Source: an uncultured Fretibacterium sp. (GTDB lineage: Bacteria; Synergistota; Synergistia; Synergistales; Aminobacteriaceae). Taken from it: a stretch of DNA of 6,903 nucleotides. Where the stretch lies: positions 1 to 6,903 of the forward strand of contig CALEPX010000060.1 in NCBI GenBank assembly GCA_937911045.1, given 5' to 3'. The first letter of the stretch is position 1. Each line of letters opens with the position of its first letter. Below, piece after piece: positions 1 through 6,606 of this stretch. The translations under genes and the position numbers were made by a program. Below the pieces are notes generated by a model. That model saw only the letters and a program-made list of their open reading frames with translations, was not told where the DNA came from and made no database searches.

Positions 1-42
1 AAAAAAACCCCCCCCGCCGTTATCGCCATTCGTTAATGTCAT
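1..42 (-). CDS. Start of a gene running off the window, probably the RND efflux permease
   Basis: Only the first 14 codons are visible, reading M-T-L-T-N-G-D-N-G-G-G-G-F-F. The ATG (42-40) lies 4 nt past the adaptor stop codon and is preceded by a GGAGG motif about 9 nt upstream that lies inside the last adaptor codons, so translational coupling is likely. RND adaptors are usually followed directly by the inner-membrane permease, so that is the best guess, but 14 residues cannot identify a family. An alternative ATG at 29-27 is in another frame and has a worse ribosome site. The visible codons contain a run of eight G followed by seven T on the coding strand. Confidence 0.45.
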   Translation of the reverse strand, partial: MTLTNGDNGGGGFF

Positions 43-46
43 GTCT

Positions 47-1201
47 TTACTCCTCCAGCAGTCTAACTTTCTGGCCCTCATGTAAAAAATATACTCCAGC
101 CGTTACGATTACATCGCCGTTCTTGAGAGTTTTGCCCTCAATCTCAACAGAAGAATCATTACGCATTTGGCCGACATTAACGGGAACTAATGAGACTTGA
201 CCGACAGCATAACGCCAGATGAAATTGCTATTGTCCTGATTTTTTACCGCCGTAATCGGAACTAAAAATTTTTCGCTCTCTTTAGCCGGTGATTTATCGC
301 TCACAAAATTCATCTCGACAGTCACGGCCATTCCTGGAAGCGCACGAATTTCTCTTGACGAAGGCATTAACGCCGTAAAAGGGTAAGTGTTCGAAGCTGC
401 GGCCAATGTCCCAATTTCTTTTACTCTTAACGGGAAAACTTTATCGGGCATAGCTTCAAATCTCGCGTTTAAGTTAAAGAGGTCTGAATGTGTCTGCAAA
501 TCTCTCAAGCTCCGAATTTCCGTGACAGGCGCTGTGAGCACGTCATTATCCGGGATATTAAACACGATTTCGAGCGCATTCAAATCTTGAAGGCTGAAAA
601 TTGTTTGCTTGGCCGTAACATCTTGATAATTTTCTACCGTCCTGTCGGCAATAATCCCGTCAAAAGGTGCTCGCAATTCCGTATCTTTTAAGGCATCATG
701 TACAGATTTCAAGTTTGCATTGGCCGAGTTCACCGCTGATTTGGCAACGTCAAGCTGAGTTTTCGCGCTGTCATATTGCTGTCTGGCTATAACTTTTTGC
801 TTGTATAAATTCTCGTAACGCTTAAAATCCGCCTGAGCATTATTGTACTGAGCTTGTGCCTGAGATAATGCGCTTTGTGCCTGAGATATTCTCGTGTTGA
901 AGTCTCTGGGGTCAAGCGTCGCTAACAATGTTCCTCTCTTTACGCTTGCTCCCTTCTCAACGTAAATTCTGCTGAGAGTTCCTGATACTCTGAACGATAA
1001 ATCCGCACGTTTGCCGCCTTGAACTGTACCGAAATATCTCCGTGTGAACTCATTGCCTCCGCCTTGAAGCGTAATCGTCCGTACTGGTCTAACAACTTCG
1101 GGTTCAGGTTCGGGGGCTTGAGTTTGTCGTAAGGTGTTCAGGCCGTAACATATGCCTGCGATTATGATAATGCCGAGTAAAATTTTAAAGAAGTTTTTCA
1201 T
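47..1201 (-). CDS. RND efflux periplasmic adaptor subunit (membrane fusion protein, AcrA/HlyD-like)
   Basis: This protein should bridge an inner-membrane RND permease and an outer-membrane channel, acting in the periplasm. The 384 residues match the usual family length. Residues 5-21 form one hydrophobic segment that likely anchors the protein; Cys18 does not sit in a good lipobox, so a lipoprotein is unlikely. A Pro/Glu linker (28-39) follows. The two lipoyl half-motifs lie at about 65-100 (G-T-L-S-R-I-Y-V-E-K-G-A-S-V-K-R-G) and 172-205 (L-R-A-P-F-D-G-I-I). Between them, about 104-170, is a Gln/Ala-rich alpha-helical hairpin. The beta-barrel covers about 208-300 and the membrane-proximal domain about 310-384. 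The start is supported by AAGGAG 8 nt upstream. The gene has its own promoter and the next gene starts 4 nt after its stop, as expected for an adaptor-permease operon. The substrate cannot be deduced. Confidence 0.93.
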   Translation of the reverse strand: MKNFFKILLGIIIIAGICYGLNTLRQTQAPEPEPEVVRPVRTITLQGGGNEFTRRYFGTVQGGKRADLSFRVSGTLSRIYVEKGASVKRGTLLATLDPRDFNTRISQAQSALSQAQAQYNNAQADFKRYENLYKQKVIARQQYDSAKTQLDVAKSAVNSANANLKSVHDALKDTELRAPFDGIIADRTVENYQDVTAKQTIFSLQDLNALEIVFNIPDNDVLTAPVTEIRSLRDLQTHSDLFNLNARFEAMPDKVFPLRVKEIGTLAAASNTYPFTALMPSSREIRALPGMAVTVEMNFVSDKSPAKESEKFLVPITAVKNQDNSNFIWRYAVGQVSLVPVNVGQMRNDSSVEIEGKTLKNGDVIVTAGVYFLHEGQKVRLLEE

Positions 1202-1209
1202 GAAGTCAT

Positions 1210-1215
1210 CTCCTT
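1210..1215 (-). promoter_or_regulatory. Ribosome binding site of the adaptor gene
   Basis: AAGGAG on the minus strand with an 8-nt spacer to the ATG at 1201. This fixes the adaptor start at 1201. Confidence 0.8.
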
Positions 1216-1232
1216 TTGAAAAGATTTGTGTA

Positions 1233-1261
1233 ATTATAATTTCATGCGGCCGGTTTGTCTT
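1233..1261 (-). promoter_or_regulatory. Candidate sigma-70-type promoter of the adaptor gene
   Basis: Reading the minus strand, AAGACA (1261-1256, four of six matches to TTGACA) is followed by a 17-nt spacer and a perfect TATAAT (1238-1233). This would start transcription about 25-30 nt upstream of the ATG. It lies downstream of the glgB terminator, so the adaptor gene is probably transcribed independently of glgB. Confidence 0.6.
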
Positions 1262-1288
1262 GCACTGGTTACTGTTTCATGGCATCAT

Positions 1289-1321
1289 AAAAAAAGCTCC
1301 CATCGTCGAAACACAGGGAGC
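1289..1321 (-). terminator. Rho-independent terminator of glgB
   Basis: On the minus strand GCTCCC (1321-1316) pairs perfectly with GGGAGC (1301-1296) around a 14-nt loop, and the stem is followed at once by seven T residues (1295-1289). It lies 81 nt past the glgB stop codon. The opposite strand has no T-tract, so it acts in the glgB direction only. Confidence 0.85.
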
Positions 1322-1402
1322 GTTAATCTTTGCGGCTCGAGAATATCCGCAGTGTTCAGTCTATTTCGTGTTAAGCGTTTCTGTGGAAAATCTCCCAGCG
1401 AA

Positions 1403-3346
1403 TTACTCCTCTTCCTGGCCTTCCGTATTCTTCGTGCTGAAGTGGAACATTACAATTCCGAGTGGTGGTAAAGTTAACGGCAGTGAGTAAGGCATATTGT
1501 GCCAGCCTATCATTTCGGCCTCCATTCCTCCGCAGTTGCCAAGTCCGCCACCGCCGTATTTCGTAGCGTCACTGTTGAGAATTTCCTTCCAGAAGCCGGC
1601 TCTAGGAACTCCAATGCGATAACCGTAACGAGGAACAGGAGTGAAATTCGCGGCACAAAGTATATATTCGTCGTCGCTCTTGCCCTTACGAAGCCAGGCT
1701 ACAATGCTCTCCTGCCAGTCCGAACAGTCTATCCACTTGAAGCCCTCGTTGCCAAAATCAAGCTCATAGAACGGAGGATATTTCTTGTAAGCATTGTTAA
1801 GGTCGCGTACCCAGTCTTGAATGCCTCTAAAATCGTCCTTCTGGAGTAAATGCCATTCAAGCGCGCTGTCATGATTCCATTCGAGGCCCTGTGCAAATTC
1901 ACCGCCCATGAACAATAATTTTTTGCCGGGATGTGCCCACATATAGCCGTAAAGCAAACGCAAATTCGCTCTCTTCTGCCACCAATCGCCGGACATCTTG
2001 TTAATCAATGAGCCTTTACCATGAACAACTTCATCATGAGACAACGGAAGCATGAAGTTTTCGCTGAAAGCATACCAGATTGAGAATGTTAATTGGTTCT
2101 GATGCCAGCTGCGATAAATCGGCTCTAAGCTCATGTAGTCAAGAGTGTCATGCATCCAGCCCATATTCCATTTCATTCCGAAGCCTAAGCCTCCCAAGAA
2201 TACCGGTCGGGTCACCATTGGCCAGTCAGTGCTTTCTTCTGCGATTGTCTGGATTGTCTTGAAACGCCCGAATAATTCGCTGTTCATGTCGCGCAATAAC
2301 GAGATTGCCTCAAGATTTTCACGACCGCCGTAAATATTCGGAACCCATTCGCCGGATTTCCGCGAGTAATCAAGATACAGCATCGAAGCAACTGCATCAA
2401 TTCTCAAGCCGTCCGCGTGATAGACATCAATCCAGAACGCCGCACTCGAAATCAAATAGCTGCGAACTTCATTGCGCCCGTAGTTAAAAATATAGCTGCC
2501 CCAGTCCGGATGATAGCCTTTGCGTGGGTCTTCGTGTTCGTAGAGTGCTGTGCCATCATAGCGCGCAAGTCCGAAATCGTCCGTCGGGAAATGACTCGGC
2601 ACGAAATCTAAAATTACAGCGATGCCTTTCTTGTGCAGGCTGTCGATCAGGTACATGAGATCTTCAGGCGTTCCGTATCGGCAAGTCGGCGCGTAATATC
2701 CCAAAGTCTGATAACCCCATGAGCCATAGAACGGGTGTTCCATTATTGGCAGAAATTCCACGGCAGTGAAGCCCATGTCCTCGCAATAACCCGGAAGTTC
2801 TTCAGCTATTTCACGATACGAAAGCGATAAACCGTCGTTCCAGTGTCGTCGCCATGATCCCAAATGCACTTCGTAAACGCTCATCGGTGCATTAAGAGAC
2901 ATTTTTTCGCCGCGATTCTTGAGCCATTCTTCATCACCCCACTCGTATTCTGACCAGTGCGTGATTGACGATGTTCTCGGTGGTAATTCAAACGCTCGCG
3001 AGAACGGATCCATTTTTTCTTTGTATTCGCCGTGACTGTTCTTGATATGGAACTTGTACAACTCCCATTTTTGCAAGTCCGGAACGAAACCTTCCCAAAT
3101 TCCGCTGCCGTCCCAACGTGCTGCTAACGGGTGTGAATCCGGATTCCAATCGTTGAAATTTCCGACGACACTCACGGATTGAGCATTCGGTGCCCAAACT
3201 GAGAATGCAACGCCTTCAGTTCCGTCAGAATCCGTGAATTTCTGTGCGCCCATCTTTTCGTAAAGATGATAATGCGTTCCCTGCTTGAACAGAAAAATAT
3301 CATAGTCCGTAATTGGTGATACTCCATGACGTATTGCTCCCGCCAT
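1403..3346 (-). CDS. glgB: 1,4-alpha-glucan branching enzyme (GH13, glycogen branching enzyme)
   Basis: GlgB cuts an alpha-1,4-linked glucan and transfers the piece to a C6 hydroxyl, making alpha-1,6 branches in cytoplasmic glycogen. The 647-residue protein starts with the family-typical Y-D-I-F-L-F-K-Q-G-T-H-Y-H-L-Y-E-K-M-G-A (15-34), then a CBM48 domain with W-A-P-N-A (51-55) and V-G-N-F-N-D-W-N (61-68). The catalytic barrel runs from about 150 to 530: D-F-V-P-S-H-F (247-253), nucleophile Asp317 in D-G-L-R-I-D-A-V, acid/base Glu370 in A-E-E-S-T, and transition-state Asp438 in S-H-D-E-V-V-H-G-K. An all-beta C-terminal domain closes it. It has one N-terminal carbohydrate module, as in shorter GlgB forms; E. 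coli GlgB is longer, with an extra N1 domain. An AAGGGGG site 10 nt upstream supports the start. No other glycogen gene is adjacent. Confidence 0.97.
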   Translation of the reverse strand: MAGAIRHGVSPITDYDIFLFKQGTHYHLYEKMGAQKFTDSDGTEGVAFSVWAPNAQSVSVVGNFNDWNPDSHPLAARWDGSGIWEGFVPDLQKWELYKFHIKNSHGEYKEKMDPFSRAFELPPRTSSITHWSEYEWGDEEWLKNRGEKMSLNAPMSVYEVHLGSWRRHWNDGLSLSYREIAEELPGYCEDMGFTAVEFLPIMEHPFYGSWGYQTLGYYAPTCRYGTPEDLMYLIDSLHKKGIAVILDFVPSHFPTDDFGLARYDGTALYEHEDPRKGYHPDWGSYIFNYGRNEVRSYLISSAAFWIDVYHADGLRIDAVASMLYLDYSRKSGEWVPNIYGGRENLEAISLLRDMNSELFGRFKTIQTIAEESTDWPMVTRPVFLGGLGFGMKWNMGWMHDTLDYMSLEPIYRSWHQNQLTFSIWYAFSENFMLPLSHDEVVHGKGSLINKMSGDWWQKRANLRLLYGYMWAHPGKKLLFMGGEFAQGLEWNHDSALEWHLLQKDDFRGIQDWVRDLNNAYKKYPPFYELDFGNEGFKWIDCSDWQESIVAWLRKGKSDDEYILCAANFTPVPRYGYRIGVPRAGFWKEILNSDATKYGGGGLGNCGGMEAEMIGWHNMPYSLPLTLPPLGIVMFHFSTKNTEGQEEE

Positions 3347-3356
3347 TATTAAATTG

Positions 3357-3363
3357 CCCCCTT
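3357..3363 (-). promoter_or_regulatory. Ribosome binding site of glgB
   Basis: AAGGGGG on the minus strand, 10 nt upstream of the ATG at 3346. It is purine-rich and correctly spaced, although not a perfect AGGAGG. Confidence 0.65.
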
Positions 3364-3392
3364 TTGAAAATTCTAATTTGTCTTATAATAAT
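3364..3392 (+). promoter_or_regulatory. Candidate promoter of the TPR-parA operon
   Basis: TTGAAA (3364-3369) and AATAAT (3387-3392, five of six consensus matches) are separated by 17 nt. A perfect TATAAT also occurs at 3384-3389 but only 14 nt from the -35. Transcription would start near 3399, giving a leader of about 35 nt. AT-rich intergenic DNA yields chance matches, so confidence is moderate. Confidence 0.45.
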
Positions 3393-3411
3393 ATATTATT
3401 GCAAAACTCAA
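3382..3411 (-). promoter_or_regulatory. Candidate glgB promoter, overlapping the divergent promoter
   Basis: Reading the minus strand, TTGAGT (3411-3406) and TATAAG (3387-3382, five of six matches) are separated by 18 nt. Transcription would start near 3375, about 28 nt before the glgB ATG. Its -10 box directly abuts the -10 box of the plus-strand promoter, so RNA polymerase could probably occupy only one at a time. Confidence 0.45.
3387..3400. repeat. Perfect 14-bp palindrome in the divergent intergenic region
   Basis: AATAATATATTATT equals its own reverse complement. It covers the plus-strand -10 candidate and lies in the spacer of the minus-strand promoter, where a dimeric regulator could act on both. 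Being all A/T, it may also simply be a melting-prone promoter core. Confidence 0.4.
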
Positions 3412-3412
3412 A

Positions 3413-3418
3413 AGGAGG
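3413..3418 (+). promoter_or_regulatory. Unusually distant Shine-Dalgarno for the TPR gene
   Basis: A perfect AGGAGG lies 15 nt before the ATG at 3434, longer than the usual 5-10 nt. No ATG, GTG or TTG in the same frame lies closer. In-frame ATT codons (3428, 3431) do, and a rare ATT start cannot be excluded. Confidence 0.7.
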
Positions 3419-3433
3419 TTTTTAGTTATTATT

Positions 3434-5320
3434 ATGAAAAAATTATTACACGCAGAAATTTCGAGAAAAAGATTCGTATTTATTTTCACGCTTCTCGTAT
3501 GCCTGATATTCGCAGCTGGTCCAGGAATTTTCGCCGCTGATGATGCCCCGAGAATTTCAATCGAGAACGAACCGCATATCGGTGAACAGGTGATTTTATC
3601 CGCGCAGACTGCGAGAATGCCAAATAACGCCTCGCTTGGCTGGTCAGTTGCTCCTACGACGGGGAAAAATCCGGTGAGAATTTCGCTGCGTTCGGGTGGA
3701 CGTGAATTTGCTTTTACACCGATTGATACTGAGCCAATCCAAGTCAACGCTTACATCGAGGATTCAAACGGCAATATTATTTCGACAAGTGAGATCACAA
3801 TCGTTCCAAAAGAATTTAACGTGAATATTTCGACCGTGATTGACAAGCCATTAACGCTCTGGGATGCTGCAAAACGCGTGAATTACTCGTTAAGTCCAGA
3901 TGTTTTACTCGCAGATTCTCCGGTCAGAATCAAAGCTGAAATTAAACCGGAATTTCACGGGGATCATTCGTTCCAATGGAATGCAGACGCCTCAACCGCA
4001 ATTTTAAGCCCCGATAACGAAGGCATATTTATCAAGCGATCTCAAATCGGTGATTCTGTCGTTACAGTCACAGCTTTCAACTCAGCAGGGATCAAACTCG
4101 GCAGCGGAACTCAGACGATCAAAATCACTCTGCCGACATACGTTTACCAGAACGCAGCGAAAGAACGCAACGCTTGGACAACCTGGCAAAATGCTCAGGA
4201 ACTCTGGGAATCAAAAAATTATTCCGAAGCAGTTCAGGCAGCAACCAACGCTCTGAAACTTTCACCGAGAGACCCCGAAATTTCCAACGGATTGAAAGTC
4301 ATGATGGCTGATTTCGAGAGATTTAACCGTGCCAGCAAATTACGCGAAGAAGCAGCAGGTTTGATCTCACAGCGGAAATTCGACGACGCTTTGCAGAGAT
4401 TACGCTCAGCTCAGGTTATTTGGCCTCTTGATGACGGCGCAACTTCGATCCGAAATGCCGAACAGAATGCCGAGAAACAACGTCAGCTCATTCAGCAGGC
4501 GACTTGGCTCAAAGACACGGCTTCAGCTTATGATAACGAAAGATTATACGAAGACGCTCTGGATTATTACGCGAAAAGTCTGGAAATTTACAAGCTCGAA
4601 GGCGTCGCAGAAAGAATCGAAAGTATCAAAACACGCCTGTCACGAATTGCCAGTGCCGACAGATACGCAGGTGAAGGGAATCGTCTCGAACGCGAGGGCA
4701 AATTACAGGAAGCCTTTAACATGTACAACGCCAGCGCACAGTTAAATTCCGACGCAGCATTGACGCAGCATATAAAAGAACTCGCCAGCATTGTCCAGAG
4801 ACGCGAACGTCAAGCCAAAACTCTTTTCAACGAGGCACGCCAACGTCAGAGCAAAAACCAGAATCAGGAAGCTTTGAAATTATACCGCGAGAGCTTGTTG
4901 CTAAATCCCACTGATGATGCAGCTACACGTGTTCGACAGCTTGAACGCACGATCAGACTTCCTCAGGGAACAGTCTTGCGCACACCCGAAGATTTCGGAA
5001 TCGGAACTAAAGCCGATGCTCTTAAATTTGTTCAGGAAGGCGACGAGTTATATAATCAAGGCAAACTCGAAGAAGCAGCAGTCAAATACAGGAGAGCGCA
5101 ATCGATCTCATCAAGTCCTGAGATTCAGTCATGGCTCGAAAATATCGAAGCAAATATCCGTGAACGACGCTCAGTTCAAGCAGCAAACGAGTTAATCACG
5201 CGTGCGAATCAGCTTTACAATCAGGGCAAGACAAAAGAAGCAATCGAGTTATACAGACAGAGCCTAACAACTCACGCTAACCCTCAAATCGAGGCATTCT
5301 TAAAGAATCAGGGGAAATAA
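3434..5320 (+). CDS. Exported protein with Ig/PKD-like N-terminal region and C-terminal TPR repeats
   Basis: I do not recognise a named family. Of 628 residues, 1-35 form a Sec signal peptide: K/R-rich start, hydrophobic core at about 14-28, and a likely cut after the Ala-Ala at 34-35. No lipobox is seen. Residues about 38-232 are rich in beta-strand-type sequence with two or three Ig- or PKD-like segments (for example S-F-Q-W-N at 179-183 and V-V-T-V-T-A-F-N-S-A-G at 209-219). From about 247 to the end lie roughly six or seven TPR-like helix pairs, clearest at 251-280, 355-385, 461-492, 528-560 and 585-616, with recurring Y-N-Q-G-K-x-x-E-A and A-x-x-L-Y-R-x-S patterns. It should act outside the cytoplasm as a protein-binding scaffold. 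The parA-like gene begins 4 nt after its stop, so the two are probably co-transcribed. Confidence 0.85.
   Translation: MKKLLHAEISRKRFVFIFTLLVCLIFAAGPGIFAADDAPRISIENEPHIGEQVILSAQTARMPNNASLGWSVAPTTGKNPVRISLRSGGREFAFTPIDTEPIQVNAYIEDSNGNIISTSEITIVPKEFNVNISTVIDKPLTLWDAAKRVNYSLSPDVLLADSPVRIKAEIKPEFHGDHSFQWNADASTAILSPDNEGIFIKRSQIGDSVVTVTAFNSAGIKLGSGTQTIKITLPTYVYQNAAKERNAWTTWQNAQELWESKNYSEAVQAATNALKLSPRDPEISNGLKVMMADFERFNRASKLREEAAGLISQRKFDDALQRLRSAQVIWPLDDGATSIRNAEQNAEKQRQLIQQATWLKDTASAYDNERLYEDALDYYAKSLEIYKLEGVAERIESIKTRLSRIASADRYAGEGNRLEREGKLQEAFNMYNASAQLNSDAALTQHIKELASIVQRRERQAKTLFNEARQRQSKNQNQEALKLYRESLLLNPTDDAATRVRQLERTIRLPQGTVLRTPEDFGIGTKADALKFVQEGDELYNQGKLEEAAVKYRRAQSISSSPEIQSWLENIEANIRERRSVQAANELITRANQLYNQGKTKEAIELYRQSLTTHANPQIEAFLKNQGK
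5310..5315 (+). promoter_or_regulatory. Ribosome binding site deciding the TTG start of the parA-like gene
   Basis: AGGGGA lies 9 nt before the TTG at 5325, inside the last codons of the TPR gene. This supports a TTG start: no ATG or GTG is available in frame between here and the Walker A motif, which begins at residue 10. Confidence 0.7.
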
Positions 5321-5324
5321 TATT

Positions 5325-6110
5325 TTGATTACGATAGCTTTTTGCAATTTGAAGGGCGGAGTCGGAAAGACCACGGCTTGCCAGAATATCGCTGTTGCTC
5401 TGAGATCCCTCGGGAAAAAAGTCGCGGTCGTTGACATGGATCCGCAGAGCAATTTGAGCGCGTCATTTGGTCTGACTTTATCAGCCGTTGAGCCGCAAGT
5501 TTTTGATATATTATCCGGAAATTCAACTTGGGATGACGTGAAAGTAACTCGCGAGGGAATCGATGTCATTCCGAGTTCGCTGAATTTGATCCTGGTAGAG
5601 CTGAACCCCGAAGACCCCGTATCGAAAGACAATATTCTCAAGAACGTAATATCTTCACTTGATCAGAGCAAATACGATTTCGTGCTGGTAGATTGTCCGC
5701 CGCAGTTGAGCGTATTCACACGCAACGCACTCGCCGCCTGTGAACACTTGATCGTTCCGATGGATGCGGGATTCTTTAGCTTGATGGGGCTGAAATTGCT
5801 TAACGAAGCATTACCGGTATTTCACGACAGATTGAATATCGACATAAATTTGCTCGGGATATTATTCACGAACTTTGAGCAGAGAATTTTCATGTACAGA
5901 GAAGTTCGCAAGGAAGTCAAGAATTTCTTCGGGAACAAGTTATTTGAAAATTTCATTCGCAAAAACGTAGCTCTTGTTGAGGCTTCCAGCTTGGGGAAAT
6001 CGATTTTCACGTACGCTCCGAAATCCAACGGTGCAGAAGATTACGTGAGAGTTGCCAACGAATTACTCGATAAACTTGAACTTGAAGGCGGTGAACGTCA
6101 TGCCGATTAA
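5325..6110 (+). CDS. ParA/Soj-family ATPase
   Basis: This is a cytoplasmic, DNA-binding, dimerising P-loop ATPase of the type that positions plasmids, chromosome origins or protein complexes. The 261 residues contain the deviant Walker A K-G-G-V-G-K-T-T at 10-17, with signature Lys10 and Lys15. Walker A' V-V-D-M-D-P-Q-S-N is at 35-43 and Walker B V-L-V-D-C-P-P at 120-126. Length and order are those of the short (Soj-like) ParA class without an N-terminal helix-turn-helix domain, so autorepression is unlikely. The start is TTG with a good ribosome site. It sits between an exported TPR protein and a small overlapping gene that would be its partner. No parS-like site is seen in the window. Chromosomal Soj is normally next to a true parB, so this may instead be an orphan ParA that positions a cargo. 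Family assignment is firm; cargo is unknown. Confidence 0.93.
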   Translation: MITIAFCNLKGGVGKTTACQNIAVALRSLGKKVAVVDMDPQSNLSASFGLTLSAVEPQVFDILSGNSTWDDVKVTREGIDVIPSSLNLILVELNPEDPVSKDNILKNVISSLDQSKYDFVLVDCPPQLSVFTRNALAACEHLIVPMDAGFFSLMGLKLLNEALPVFHDRLNIDINLLGILFTNFEQRIFMYREVRKEVKNFFGNKLFENFIRKNVALVEASSLGKSIFTYAPKSNGAEDYVRVANELLDKLELEGGERHAD

Positions 6111-6606
6111 AGACAGACCATCATTGCGTGGTTATTTGTCAACTGGAATTGTTAAAACTGAGGGACAGGTTCAGGAGCAGGAGCGCGTTCAGGAACTTGA
6201 TCGATCCTACGAGCGCAACAGGAAAATTTCCATGTTTGCATATGATAAAATCCATGAACTCATTGAAAGCAAGAGCCGCAAATATGGTATCCGTGTAATT
6301 TGGATAAATCCTGCGTACACATCCCAGATTGGCAAAATGAAGTACATGCGGCCCAAGGGTTTGGCTGTACATCAGGCGGCGGCCTATGTGATTGCCCGCA
6401 GGGGCATGGGCCTCAACGAAAGCATTCCCGCATATTTGGTAAAATTTCTTCCCAAAAGCCATGCTACTATGGCTGGAAAGTATAAACACACCTGGCACTG
6501 GTGGAATTACTTCACCAGAGAGATCAAAAGAAACAAGATTCCCATTGCCGCATTTTACGGTGATGTTTCCAAGCTCAACAGTTTGAGCGCACTGAAAGCA
6601 AGTTAA
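6100..6606 (+). pseudogene. Chimeric ORF: start of a ParA-partner gene fused in frame to a TnpB C-terminal fragment
   Basis: The ATG at 6100 has GGTGA 5 nt upstream and overlaps the parA stop by 11 nt, typical of translational coupling; a longer start at 6052 lies well inside parA and lacks such support. Residues 1 to about 34 (M-P-I-K-D-R-P-S-L-R-G-Y-L-S-T-G-I-V, then a Gln/Glu-rich stretch) look like the basic N-terminus of a ParA partner. From about residue 38 to 168 the protein is the C-terminal end of a TnpB-related protein: R-K-I-S-M-F-A-Y-D-K (41-50), I-N-P-A-Y-T-S-Q-I-G-K-M-K-Y-M (69-83) and H-Q-A-A-A-Y-V-I-A-R-R-G-M-G (91-104). The RuvC-I region and most of the TnpB body are missing, so nuclease activity is not expected. 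I see no Cys4 zinc ribbon, and H-Q-A-A-A stands where most TnpBs have D-x-N-A-A. The junction could lie anywhere in about 6190-6215. The 168-residue product may or may not be stable. Confidence 0.7.

Noticed and set aside
1331..1351. Inverted repeat TGCGG/CCGCA between glgB and the adaptor gene
   Set aside because: Only five pairs and no T-tract on either strand. The nearby 1289-1321 structure explains termination much better.
3373..3747. 124-codon minus-strand frame across the intergenic region and start of the TPR gene
   Set aside because: It overlaps the signal peptide region of a well-supported gene and the promoter area, and has no family features.
5300..5641. 113-codon minus-strand frame antisense to the parA start
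   Set aside because: It is a shadow of the Walker A-bearing parA sequence, with no independent support.
6052..6099. Longer start for the ParA-partner/TnpB chimera, adding 16 residues
   Set aside because: It lies fully inside parA without a ribosome site, whereas the ATG at 6100 has GGTGA at good spacing and a typical short overlap.
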